Positions 54,056-62,622 of a stretch of DNA of 64,000 nt are shown here, one piece after another (within the stretch, counting starts at the first letter, position 1; each line of letters begins with the position of its first letter). The DNA comes from Bacteroidaceae bacterium (GTDB lineage: Bacteria > Bacteroidota > Bacteroidia > Bacteroidales > Muribaculaceae): NCBI GenBank assembly GCA_021768245.1, contig JAETNO010000001.1, positions 1 through 64,000 of the forward strand, given 5' to 3'. The notes beneath the pieces are model-generated. The model made no database searches. It was not told the origin of the DNA and saw nothing but the letters and a program-made list of their open reading frames with translations. The position numbers were made by a program, and so were the translations under genes.

Positions 54056-54113
54056 GCCACAAAATTACGAAATAATTCTTAAATTTGCACTTGACACCCG
54101 AGTCTAATCTCGG

Positions 54114-54965
54114 ATGAAAAACCGACAGATGAACAGACGAATCACATTTATCATATTAGCCCTAATCACCTCCCTCTCATCCTCAGCCCAGATTGTCAAT
54201 ATCAGCAACGACGAAATCGACACCGACAGCGTGAGGCGCGCGTTCGACGACGGACCGTATTTCGGGCTATATAAAGATAATTATTTTATCATAGGCTGCC
54301 CGCTCGGCCCCAAAATCACAAAGCACAATTCAAATATAAAATTCCAGATATCTGTCGCACAGCGTCTCACGAAGAGCACACTTCCTTTCGGCACCTACCT
54401 CTTCCTCTTCTATTCACAGAAATGCTTCTGGAACATATTCGAAAACTCTATGCCTATGACAGACCTCAACTTCAATCCGGGTATAGGGCTCACAAAACCT
54501 CTCTTTGTCAAAGGCCGCTTCGTAGGCAAAATCAATCTTGTGGTGGAGCATGAATCCAACGGTCGCGACGGCTCAGCCTCGCGCTCATGGAACCGCATAA
54601 GCCTGGGGGGAAGCATAATGATTGACCCGCAGATTGTGGTCCACGGCAAAGCATGGATACCGATTATCGACGGAGCGGAAAACAAAGATATCCTCGACTA
54701 CTGCGGCATCTACCAGATGGGCACGAGTTTCACTTCCCAGAACGGACGTTTTGGTTTCGCAATCAACCTTGTCAAACGTAAAGGCTGGAAGTTGAACTAC
54801 AATACAACTCTTGAGTTCAACTACCGTATCTTCAAGCGCGACAACCAATTCCTTTTCCTGCAATACTACAGCGGTTATGGTGAAGGGCTCCTCGCCTACA
54901 AGGAATACCACTCGATGGTCCGTGTCGGCCTCGTCATAAAACCCCGCCTCTTCAGCGACTATTAA
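54114..54965 (+). CDS. pldA: Outer-membrane phospholipase A (OMPLA/PldA family)
   Basis: A 283-residue outer-membrane barrel with signal peptide (ITFIILALITSLSSSAQ). The catalytic triad region is clear: VVEHESNGRDGSASRSWNR, with His146, Ser148 and Asn160 at the same spacing as the E. coli enzyme. LNFNPGIGLTKPL and FLQYYSGYGEGLLAY are further family blocks. It hydrolyses acyl chains of phospholipids that reach the outer leaflet. A TAAATTTG box at 54080-54087 is a plausible -7 element. A later ATG (54129) could also start it. Confidence 0.92.
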   Translation: MKNRQMNRRITFIILALITSLSSSAQIVNISNDEIDTDSVRRAFDDGPYFGLYKDNYFIIGCPLGPKITKHNSNIKFQISVAQRLTKSTLPFGTYLFLFYSQKCFWNIFENSMPMTDLNFNPGIGLTKPLFVKGRFVGKINLVVEHESNGRDGSASRSWNRISLGGSIMIDPQIVVHGKAWIPIIDGAENKDILDYCGIYQMGTSFTSQNGRFGFAINLVKRKGWKLNYNTTLEFNYRIFKRDNQFLFLQYYSGYGEGLLAYKEYHSMVRVGLVIKPRLFSDY

Positions 54966-55425
54966 AATATCATTTTCCTGTAATACGACACAAATCGCCT
55001 TACTGGCTAATAATAGCATACTCACAATCTGACATTGGCGAAATTTAATATTCGCCAATAGCCCCGACAATAACATTTTTTGTTAACTTTGCGACAGATT
55101 CCATCCACTACCGTAGAGACGGGGGGAATCTGACTTTTTTTAACAAAAGGTGTTATTGAAATTTTATCCTTGTAATTCAAACTTCGCAACTTTGATTTTC
55201 AGCATAGGGATGAGATTGACGATAGCATCTGCATCGGTAGCATATGGCCTATCCAACAGGATTTTTCATATACGCTATTTCGGTGTGGGGCTATTGTTTT
55301 ATCCATGCTGGAAGGCAATGCGAAGGCCTGAATTACGGATAAGACAAGATATAATCCTCACACCTTTTTCTATGTTCAATTATCAATGTTTCGACAGGGG
55401 ATGAGAGACACAGCAATCACAAATC
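54966..55425. other. Intergenic region with promoter-like and terminator-like signals
   Basis: 460 bp without a convincing gene. It holds TAACTTTG (55084-55091, a -7-like box without a clear TTTG partner). Right after it is an AGATTCC/GGAATCT stem (55096-55131) followed by a T-rich run. An open frame at 55150-55404 has no recognisable features and is not called. Confidence 0.5.
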
Positions 55426-55893
55426 ATAAAACACAAGCTACTTAAATTTTGCCATGCAGCCACAATGCTGTCAATGTGTACCTCAATTACCGCATCCGAT
55501 TTCGAATCGGGAGGAATCCACTACAATATCCTCTCACAGCAAGAAGCGACCGTTGAGGTAACATCAAATCCTGACACCAACATAAAATATTCCGGAGATA
55601 TCACAATACCTGAATTAGTTACCAATAACAATACAACCTATACTGTAACTGCAATAAAAAATAAAGCTTTTAGCTCTTGTAGCGACCTAAAATCAGTCAT
55701 TATTCCTGAATCAGTCGTACAAATAGGGAAAGATGCCTTTCGTAGATGCCCGGCTCTTACATACGTCAATATTCCTATGGGAATAACATCGATAGAATCA
55801 TCAACATTTCACAACTGCACATCCTTAACAGAGATAATCTTACCGGAAAAACTCACTACAATCGAATTTGGTGCCTTCTATAATTGTATTTAG
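55426..55893 (+). pseudogene. BspA-like leucine-rich-repeat protein, cut off at an element boundary
   Basis: The protein reads (I)KHKLLKFCHAATMLSMC..SITAS as a signal peptide, then FESGGIHYNILSQQEATVEV and LRR_5-type repeats (VTAIKNKAFSSCSDLKSVII, QIGKDAFRRCPALTYVNIP, SIESSTFHNCTSLTEIILP, TIEFGAFYNC). At the normal start codon position there is ATA (55426) instead of ATG; the first in-frame ATG is 55465, inside the signal. The repeat run stops abruptly at 55893 after FYNCI, where mobile-element sequence begins. BspA-like proteins are normally several hundred residues long, so the 3' part has been removed or displaced. Confidence 0.75.
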
Positions 55894-56244
55894 ATAGGTG
55901 TAACCACCTGCAAGCAACGAGTAGTATCTGTAATTAAATCACTGAATATCAATGTTATTTCAAATTTAACACTTCGCAGTCCGTATTTGGTATTCCGTCA
56001 TTTTCCGCATATTTTTGTAACGTATTTCTATCGCGGTGAATGTACGGAACTTTTTTGTTGCCATAAAATCGCAGTCCGTTGACATTGGGTTACAACAGTT
56101 CACAAGGAGTGACAAGCGGCAGGATGAAATACGAAGACTGCCACAGATATTTACCCGGTTGACAACAGGTGACAATGATTGACTTCCGTTCACTCCCAGA
56201 TGGAATACACAGAAAAGAGTGTTCAACATCAAACAAAGGGAAGA
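55894..56244. other. Left edge of second mobile region
   Basis: 350 bp without a gene, between the broken LRR gene and the HTH gene. It carries two copies of TCGCAGTCCGT (55974-55984, 56069-56079) and several TTGACA/GTGACA words (about 56080-56175), as might be bound by the integrase or the HTH protein. Confidence 0.5.
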
Positions 56245-57192
56245 ATGAAAGCAACCAAGAAATGTGCATTCTGTGGCAGGACATTCATAGCCAACAGTGG
56301 TATGCAGAAGTATTGCTCCGTGCATTGCGCCGATAAAGCCAAGAAAGCGAAGAAGAAGCGACAGCAGGATTTGCTCAATGCCGTAGAACCTGTTTTAGAG
56401 ATACAGCGTCAGGAGTATCTCACCTTTTCAAAGGCTGCCATCCTAATGGGATGTTCGCGCCAGTACATTTATAAGCTCGTGGCACAAGGCAGACTGCGGG
56501 CTTCACGCATCAGCAGCCGCATGGCATTTATACGCAGAGCAGATATAGAGAGGATGCTGGAGGACAACCCTTATAACAGGGTGATACCCGGTACACGCCC
56601 TAAGAGAGCCGGGTCCATCAGTCAAAAGAAATCCGGTAAGGAGAACAAGACCATTATTCCGGCTTCTGAAGAAATCCTCTCTTACATTTCCGGCGAGGAA
56701 GTCCTCTCAACTTATAAGGTAAAGCAGTCATGGCTTTACACTACCGCCAAGCGCAACCAAATCCCCATTTGTAAGATTGCAGGCAAGAACTATTACAGTA
56801 AAAGCCACGTGGAGGAATGTCTCGGGCTGACCGCTGATATAGCCTCCATCACTGAGTGGCTAACCACAGAACAAGTGTTTGAGGTGTTCGGCATGAAACC
56901 GACCGCCATCCATGCCTATGCCTACCGACACCGCATCCCAACCAAAAAGGAATACGGCATACTCTATTATTCAAAGACACACCTTGACGAGCTCCGTCAG
57001 ACTGATTTGATGGAGGATGAACGCTACTGTACCGTGGAATATGTGTCGGAAAAATACGGACTGTCCAAAGCGAATATTCACCATATCGCCAAAGTACACG
57101 GTATCGGGAAACGGAAAGTCGGTGTGAGAAACCTGCTTTTCCGTGTGGATGTGGAGCGTGTGATGGCTGAAAGAGCCGCCAAAGGGCTGTGA
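56245..57192 (+). CDS. Zinc-finger/HTH DNA-binding protein of a mobile element
   Basis: About 315 residues from the ATG at 56245. The N-terminus has a treble-clef-like Cys motif (KKCAFCGRTF... YCSVHC). Three excisionase/MerR-like helix-turn-helix units follow: LTFSKAAILMGCSRQYIYKL, TYKVKQSWLYTTAKRNQIPI with its continuation to WLTTEQVFEVFGMKPTAIHA, and TVEYVSEKYGLSKANIHHI. Proteins of this kind lie beside integrases in Bacteroidota elements and may regulate excision. The frame is open 22 codons upstream (56179). The integrase follows 129 bp downstream. Confidence 0.82.
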   Translation: MKATKKCAFCGRTFIANSGMQKYCSVHCADKAKKAKKKRQQDLLNAVEPVLEIQRQEYLTFSKAAILMGCSRQYIYKLVAQGRLRASRISSRMAFIRRADIERMLEDNPYNRVIPGTRPKRAGSISQKKSGKENKTIIPASEEILSYISGEEVLSTYKVKQSWLYTTAKRNQIPICKIAGKNYYSKSHVEECLGLTADIASITEWLTTEQVFEVFGMKPTAIHAYAYRHRIPTKKEYGILYYSKTHLDELRQTDLMEDERYCTVEYVSEKYGLSKANIHHIAKVHGIGKRKVGVRNLLFRVDVERVMAERAAKGL

Positions 57193-57320
57193 CCGTTGAT
57201 TATTGGCCGATTATTGGTCAATTACCGTCATTATCTGCCACCAACGCCACATCATTCCATTCCTTTGCAGCGTGGAGAAGGTCTCCACCGAGTAATATCC
57301 ATCAATAACAAAGAAAGATT

Positions 57321-58445
57321 ATGGCAAACATTTGCAAGACCGTGAACCTTTATACACGGAAAATCAAAGGCGGCAAAATGCTGTCCTTCTTCCTCGACTA
57401 TTATCCCGGCTACCGTGACGAGACCACCAACAAAGTGCTGCGTCATGAATCGCTCGGTATCTACATCTACGCACATCCGAAGACACAGCGTGAGAAGGAC
57501 TACAATGCCCGGCTGTCGGAGAAGGCAGAAGCTTTGCGATGCCGCCGCTACGAGGAGATTGTAAACGAGCGTTACGAGTTCTTTGACAAGAACAAACTGA
57601 ACGGCAGTTTCATTGATTACTTCAAGAAGTACGCAGGAAAGAAAAACTCTCGCTATGAGCAGGCATTCCTGCACTTCAACCTGTTTACAGGCGGCAAATG
57701 CACCTTTGCCGAAATTACCGTAGAGCTGTGCAACAAGTTCCTGGAATATCTGCGCACCACGCATCAGGTCATCCATCAAAAGCGCAAACTGCATCCCAAT
57801 ACCATTGCCAGCTATTGGTCTGCGTTCCTCGGTACGCTCCATGCTGCCCATCGAGACAAGAAGATCAAGGAGAATCCTTGTCCCTATCTGGAACGCGCGG
57901 AAAGCATCCCGACAGACAAGGTGGGGCTGTCTGCGGAGGAACTCATACAACTGGCAGAAACTCCGTGTGAAGAGCCCGTACTGAAAACCGCATTCCTTTT
58001 CTCCTGCCTCACGGGACTGAGGAAGAGCGATGTCAAGGCATTCTCATGGGAAATGATACAGCCCGAAGCGGACGGGACGCTCTATATCACCACCCGTATG
58101 CAGAAAACAAAGCAGATTGTACATAATCCCATCGGGGAGGAGGCACTGGCATTGATAGACAGTGATTCAAGAATGGGACTTGTGTTCCCCGGTTTCAAGG
58201 ACAGCATGACACAGACAGCACTCAAACAATGGATAAAGGCGGCAGGAATCACCAAGAACATCACCTACCATTCAAGCCGGCACACCTATTGTACCCTGCA
58301 ACTGGAGGCAGGAACGGATTCCAGAACCGTGCAGGAACTTGTCGGGCACAAGAACCTCGCCACCACCCAGTGCTATCTCGACAGTGTGAGTAGCAGGAAG
58401 AAGGAGGCGGCAAACCGCATCACGCTGAAACGTAAGGTAGAGTAA
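57321..58445 (+). CDS. Tyrosine integrase of second mobile region
   Basis: A 374-residue tyrosine recombinase: arm-binding N-terminus (MANICKTVNLYTRKIKGGKM), SAM-like domain (about 95-205), catalytic domain with Arg in SCLTGLRKSDVKAFSW, HxxR in YHSSRHTYCTLQ, and GHKNLATTQCYLD with the nucleophilic Tyr. It differs clearly from the integrase at 2526-3962, so the two ends of the window carry different elements. It is 129 bp after the HTH gene and is followed by replication-type genes. Confidence 0.94.
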   Translation: MANICKTVNLYTRKIKGGKMLSFFLDYYPGYRDETTNKVLRHESLGIYIYAHPKTQREKDYNARLSEKAEALRCRRYEEIVNERYEFFDKNKLNGSFIDYFKKYAGKKNSRYEQAFLHFNLFTGGKCTFAEITVELCNKFLEYLRTTHQVIHQKRKLHPNTIASYWSAFLGTLHAAHRDKKIKENPCPYLERAESIPTDKVGLSAEELIQLAETPCEEPVLKTAFLFSCLTGLRKSDVKAFSWEMIQPEADGTLYITTRMQKTKQIVHNPIGEEALALIDSDSRMGLVFPGFKDSMTQTALKQWIKAAGITKNITYHSSRHTYCTLQLEAGTDSRTVQELVGHKNLATTQCYLDSVSSRKKEAANRITLKRKVE

Positions 58446-58543
58446 AAATCGCAGTCTTTTGGCTGTTTAAAGTATGATTTTAAGTATGAAATGCGCCCTA
58501 AACACTAATAAGTCGTAAATAATTGCTCATATCTGCAATTTCT

Positions 58544-58576
58544 TTTGGCATAACGATAAGGTCTATTGTAATTTTG
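58544..58576 (+). promoter_or_regulatory. Promoter of the replication-module genes
   Basis: TTTG (58544-58547) and TAATTTTG (58569-58576) are separated by 21 bp, a match to the Bacteroides consensus, 41 bp before the ATG at 58618. Confidence 0.65.
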
Positions 58577-58617
58577 TGACAAACAACCGCTGACAAGGCG
58601 CAATAACCAGTATAAGA

Positions 58618-59454
58618 ATGAAGAATCAGAACACGATTGTCAATACAGAGAATTGCCTTTTTTATGGCTTGCCCGGCATAATCATACTTGCCCTTTCATT
58701 AATGGCGTCCACCCGAATCAGTTCCGATTTCGGCGGAGATACCTTCATCAAGACAGTTTCTTTTTTATGCTGCAACGGTCTGTTGTGGCTGCTGTATCTT
58801 GCTGTCTGCCAATACATGCTTACCGATTTGGTAACACTTTGTACCTTGATGGTGAAGAAGGTAAGGAACGGGAATAACACTGAACCAGTTGAGACATTGG
58901 TAGTAGAGGAATATACTGATGTACCTTTGATTGAAGACCAGCCGGAACAGGTGACAGTTGCAGCTACATCTACCGCAGAATCTGCCCCTGTTGTAACCAA
59001 GGAAGAATACCGAACTTATTGTGCGGATTTTGAACAGAAGCAGCAAGACAACAGGCTGCTACTTGTCAATTCCATCCTTGATTATGTCAAAAGGAAGATG
59101 GCACCGTTCACTACAGAAGAAAACCTGGTGTTACTCTGTGGCGAGATTGAAGCGTGGTGTGACAATCCTGCATATACTCCCAAAGACGTCACCCTCAAAC
59201 GTATGCCGAACCCGAAAGACAGGTTGAAGACATCGGACTTCAAGCATCTGGTGTGGAACATCGGTGTGCGACTCGGATTCGAGAACGGGTATTCAGTAAT
59301 GGTGCAAGCCGGATTTATCAAAAGCCTGTTCCCGGTTGAACTTATGGCTGTGGAAACCGAATCGCTGGCCAGAAGCCTGACCTGCGACCCAGACAAGGGA
59401 CATATCAAACTTGACAGACCCAAGCAAACCGGCAATTCCAATTTTCATTCTTAA
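58618..59454 (+). CDS. Membrane-anchored hypothetical protein of mobile element
   Basis: A 278-residue protein of unknown function. Two hydrophobic segments lie near the N-terminus (about residues 17-32 and 45-75: LPGIIILALSLMA and LCCNGLLWLLYLAVCQYMLT). An acidic linker (about 85-125) and a soluble helical domain (135-270) with CGEIEAWCDNPAYTPKDVTL and LVWNIGVRLGFENG follow. The soluble part would face the cytoplasm. Such genes are found between integrase and excisionase in mobilizable elements; no specific role can be read. Confidence 0.75.
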   Translation: MKNQNTIVNTENCLFYGLPGIIILALSLMASTRISSDFGGDTFIKTVSFLCCNGLLWLLYLAVCQYMLTDLVTLCTLMVKKVRNGNNTEPVETLVVEEYTDVPLIEDQPEQVTVAATSTAESAPVVTKEEYRTYCADFEQKQQDNRLLLVNSILDYVKRKMAPFTTEENLVLLCGEIEAWCDNPAYTPKDVTLKRMPNPKDRLKTSDFKHLVWNIGVRLGFENGYSVMVQAGFIKSLFPVELMAVETESLARSLTCDPDKGHIKLDRPKQTGNSNFHS

Positions 59455-59579
59455 AAAATCCGATTCGCTTTTGCATCCCATACAGGGAAGTCCATCTTGG
59501 GCTTCCCTTTGCCGTTGTATGCCATTGCGTGTAAATGTAGATATAACTCTCTTACTGTAAGCGGTTTCCCTTTCCCCAT
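59451..59579 (-). CDS. Possible small protein (42 residues), antisense orientation
   Basis: A minus-strand ORF too short for usual gene calling: MGKGKPLTVRELYLHLHAMA then YNGKGKPKMDFPVWDAKANR and IF. An AAGGAG motif lies about ten bases upstream of the ATG. The stop overlaps the end of the convergent gene by 4 bp. The composition looks protein-like, but the family is not recognised. It may be a fragment of a longer gene. Confidence 0.4.
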   Translation of the reverse strand: MGKGKPLTVRELYLHLHAMAYNGKGKPKMDFPVWDAKANRIF

Positions 59580-59685
59580 ATTGCCGATTACTCCTTGACA
59601 TTACGATTATCCTGCGATTACCGTCAATAAATTGAATCACTGGTACATCATAGTGTTCTTTTGCGGCATCAAACATTTTATGAAT

Positions 59686-60057
59686 ATGGAAAACGGACTC
59701 ACATTCAATGACCTTCCACAGGTCGTGGCCGAGCTTCGTGACGAGGTTATCGGCATGAGACAGATGCTCACCTGTCTGCAAAAGGAGAACACGGAACGCA
59801 AGGAGAACACCCACCGCCCCATGTCGGTGGAGGATGCTGCCGAGTATTTGAAGATACCACTGCGCACCCTTTATATGAAATTGGGGAACGGGACTATTCC
59901 GGCCACCAAACCGGGCAAGCGGTATGTCCTCTATCAGGACGAACTGGACAAGTGGCTGGAGTGTAATCGCAAGAATCCCGTACCGCTGACGATGGAGGAA
60001 GAAAACGCGGCTATCCTTGCTTCCAACAAGCGCAAGCCATCAAACAGAAATTGGTAA
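59686..60057 (+). CDS. Excisionase-like helix-turn-helix protein
   Basis: About 123 residues from the ATG at 59686. A coiled N-terminus (LPQVVAELRDEVIGMRQMLT) precedes an excisionase-type winged HTH (MSVEDAAEYLKIPLRTLYMK and LGNGTIPATKPGKRYVLYQD, then ELDKWLE). Proteins of this family assist excision of integrated elements or regulate transfer genes. It is followed after 2 bp by the ATPase gene. Upstream open codons (from 59632) lack a sensible start. Confidence 0.88.
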   Translation: MENGLTFNDLPQVVAELRDEVIGMRQMLTCLQKENTERKENTHRPMSVEDAAEYLKIPLRTLYMKLGNGTIPATKPGKRYVLYQDELDKWLECNRKNPVPLTMEEENAAILASNKRKPSNRNW

Positions 60058-60059
60058 TC

Positions 60060-61079
60060 ATGGAAACGGAAGAAAGAAATGAAACCGCCAGGCAGCCCTT
60101 CAATGCAATAGCCGCCATAGGTGCGGAACTGGATAGCCAAAGGCAACAAGCGGAGAACGTACTGGTATGGAGTGGTATGTTCTCCGTCAAGACCGCCAAC
60201 GTCACCATTCAGGAAGCGGCGAACCGCCCGAATCCTGTTCCGTTGTGGCTCACGCTGTGGTATCAGGGGGAGGTGTGCTGCCTGTTCGCGGATAGCAACC
60301 TCGGAAAATCCATCTATGCCGTGCAGATTGCGGCTGAGATAGCAGAGACACGGAAAGTCCTCTACTTTGACTTCGAACTTTCGGACAAACAGTTTCAGTT
60401 ACGCTACACCAATGAGACCACCGGGCAATGCCACCGCTTCCCCGATGACCTGTACCGGGTGGAGATTTCAAGGGACTGCCTCTGCCCACAAGACGATTTC
60501 GAGAACACTTTGATTATGGAGATTGAGAAGTTGTCCGTGGATATGGGTTGTAAGATTCTCATCATAGACAACCTGTCCTATCTCTGCATGACTTCTGAAA
60601 AGGGCGAGGATGCCGGACGGTTGATGTCAAGGCTGATGGAGTTGAAGCGCAAGCATGAACTTTCCATCCTTATACTGGCGCATACGCCCAAGCGACAACT
60701 GAATATGCCGATAACACAGAACGACCTTGCAGGAAGCAAGAAACTCTACAATTTCTTTGACAGTGTATTTGCCATTGGTAAGAGCGCGAAGGATGAGAAC
60801 CTGCGATACATCAAGCAACTCAAAGTGAGATACGGGAACTTTGAGTATGGCGGCAACCACGTGATTGTGTGCGCCATTGAGAAAGCAGATGACTTTCTGC
60901 GGTTTGTCACGCTCGGTCACGCGACCGAATCCGCACACCTCAAGGAAATTACGGAAGAGGAACGGAACAGAATGAAGAGTGATGCCCGGTCTCTTCACTC
61001 GCAAGGGATGTCCTACCGTGAAATCGGAGAGAAACTCGGCATATCCAAAAGCACAGTCGAAAGGTACTGTAAGGCATGA
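60060..61079 (+). CDS. RepA-like AAA ATPase with C-terminal HTH
   Basis: A 339-residue RecA/DnaB-type ATPase. The Walker A region is FADSNLGKSIYAVQIAAE (GxxxxGKS with the first Gly replaced) and Walker B is KILIIDNLSYLCM. YFDFELSDKQFQLRY and LSILILAHTPKR complete the RepA/DnaB-like core. The last 30 residues form a helix-turn-helix (MSYREIGEKLGISKSTVERY), so it may bind DNA at specific sites. It is followed by a 239-bp non-coding stretch rich in TGGGAC motifs and then a primase-like gene, an arrangement that fits a plasmid-like replication module. Confidence 0.88.
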   Translation: METEERNETARQPFNAIAAIGAELDSQRQQAENVLVWSGMFSVKTANVTIQEAANRPNPVPLWLTLWYQGEVCCLFADSNLGKSIYAVQIAAEIAETRKVLYFDFELSDKQFQLRYTNETTGQCHRFPDDLYRVEISRDCLCPQDDFENTLIMEIEKLSVDMGCKILIIDNLSYLCMTSEKGEDAGRLMSRLMELKRKHELSILILAHTPKRQLNMPITQNDLAGSKKLYNFFDSVFAIGKSAKDENLRYIKQLKVRYGNFEYGGNHVIVCAIEKADDFLRFVTLGHATESAHLKEITEEERNRMKSDARSLHSQGMSYREIGEKLGISKSTVERYCKA

Positions 61080-61091
61080 TATGTATGGAAT

Positions 61092-61272
61092 GTCCCATGT
61101 CCCACCTTTTCCCCTATGGAACGATAGGACACAAGGGACGGTCAGGGACACTTGGGACAATATGGAACGTATGGGACATTTGTCAAACACCAATTATAGG
61201 TTACCCTCAATTTGCCCCAAGGTGTCCCACCTGTCCCGATGTCCCATCCAGCATGGAATGTAAAAGTGGGAC
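61092..61272. repeat. Cluster of TGGGAC/GTCCCA motifs, possible replication origin
   Basis: Seven exact copies in about 180 bp: GTCCCA at 61092, 61099, 61224 and 61241, TGGGAC at 61153, 61172 and 61267. Additional GGGAC/GTCCC near-copies lie at 61135, 61145 and 61233. The first half begins as GTCCCA, the middle is TGGGAC, the end is mixed. Position between ATPase and primase genes suggests an origin or a binding region for them. Confidence 0.5.
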
Positions 61273-61318
61273 ACTTGGGATAATGAATCTTGATGAGAAC
61301 ATAAAACAAGTATGAGAT

Positions 61319-62377
61319 ATGGCATACCAATTAGAGAAATACAGGAACCGGAGCAGCCGTCACACATGCCCCAAATGCAGACGGACTAAATGCTTCACTT
61401 ACTATGTGGACGAGAACGGACAACCGCTTGACGAGAGCGTGGGGAGGTGTGATCATGAGAGCGGATGTGGTTATCACTATCCACCGAAGGAGTATTTCAG
61501 AGACCATCTCGAAAAAGACGTGAATGGGACGCGGCTATCCCCGAATAGGATTATCGCCAAAGGAATCCACAGAAGCAAATCCATTGATGCCATACCGATG
61601 GAGTATGTCACCCGTTCCCGTAGCGACGACAGTCACTTGATACATTTTCTCTTTTCACTACAAAAGGATAATGAGGCGATCCTCAAACGTGTGCTGGATG
61701 ATTATCATATAGGAGCGACCCGAAACGGGGAAACCATCTTCTGGCAGATTGACAAGGACAACCATGTGCGTGGTGGAAAGATTATCGCCTACAACAAGGA
61801 AGACGGACACCGTATCAAGGACAAAGGCGTGAACTGGGTACATAGTCTGTTGAAGAAGCAGGGAGTGTTCAATCAGGACTGGACACTTACCCAATGTCTG
61901 TTTGGCGAACACCTGTTATCATCATTGGCAAATCGGGACAAGGTGGTGGCTGTGGTGGAATCGGAAAAGACCGCTCTTATCTGCTCGGTCCAATATCCCG
62001 ATTGTGTATGGCTCGCCACTGGAGGAAAGAGCCAGTTGGCCGTCCAAAAGATGAAAGTGCTTACCAACCGTACCGTGATTTTCTTTCCCGACGTAGATGG
62101 TTATCGGGAATGGACAGAGTGTGTAAAAGCCTTTTCATTCTGCCGCAGTATCAAAGTCTCGGATGTGCTGGAGCAGAACGCCACGGAAGTCGACCGTAAG
62201 AAAAAGATAGACATTGCGGACTTGATTCTTCGTGACTGGCAGTCCCTCCGGCAATACCGTGAAGACACTCCGCTTGCAAGGGCGCAGCGGATGATTCGTG
62301 AAATGACGGAACGCAATCCCGCCTTGCAAATGCTAATAGACACTCTCGGTCTTGTTCCGGTCGTGGATGACGGGTAA
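61319..62377 (+). CDS. Primase-like protein with zinc ribbon and Toprim-like domain
   Basis: A 352-residue protein. The N-terminal zinc ribbon is HTCPKCRRTKCFTYYVDENG with a later CDHESGC. The central region (about 110-190) is DUF6371-like (IFWQIDKDNHVRGGKIIAYN). A Toprim-like segment follows at about 205-255 (VVAVVESEKTALICSVQYPD, then TVIFFPDVDGYREW, with Glu and DxD). It probably makes primers for element replication. It would be the primase of an NBU-like or Tn4555-like mobilizable element, in which a relaxase normally comes next; none follows here. Confidence 0.82.
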   Translation: MAYQLEKYRNRSSRHTCPKCRRTKCFTYYVDENGQPLDESVGRCDHESGCGYHYPPKEYFRDHLEKDVNGTRLSPNRIIAKGIHRSKSIDAIPMEYVTRSRSDDSHLIHFLFSLQKDNEAILKRVLDDYHIGATRNGETIFWQIDKDNHVRGGKIIAYNKEDGHRIKDKGVNWVHSLLKKQGVFNQDWTLTQCLFGEHLLSSLANRDKVVAVVESEKTALICSVQYPDCVWLATGGKSQLAVQKMKVLTNRTVIFFPDVDGYREWTECVKAFSFCRSIKVSDVLEQNATEVDRKKKIDIADLILRDWQSLRQYREDTPLARAQRMIREMTERNPALQMLIDTLGLVPVVDDG

Positions 62378-62622
62378 CCTCCGGCTTGCCGGTTGTAAGG
62401 CTTGCCGCTCATATCGCCCATTAGCCAATGTATGCAAAAGAAGGGAAAATAAAAGCGGAGAAAATCTATATAAATTCTGATTATTAGATGCTTCCGTAAA
62501 TCAGATGATTTCTGATACATTCCTTAAAAATCACTATTATTCTTCATTTTTGTTACCTAAAACGATACTCATTTGCGGATTATTTCGTACCTTTGCAGGT
62601 GAATATAAGACACTGAAGGACA

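Larger units (their letters stand above)
56065..58456. repeat. AAAATCGCAGTC direct repeat flanking the HTH-integrase pair
   Basis: The 12-mer AAAATCGCAGTC occurs at 56065-56076, upstream of the HTH gene, and at 58445-58456, directly after the integrase stop. A shorter match (TCGCAGTCCGT) lies at 55974. The interval is given from first to last copy. These could be integrase binding sites, or ends of an integrated module. Confidence 0.4.

Noticed and set aside
55150..55404. 84-codon open frame before the LRR gene
   Set aside because: No signal, family or ribosome-binding features; its composition looks non-coding.
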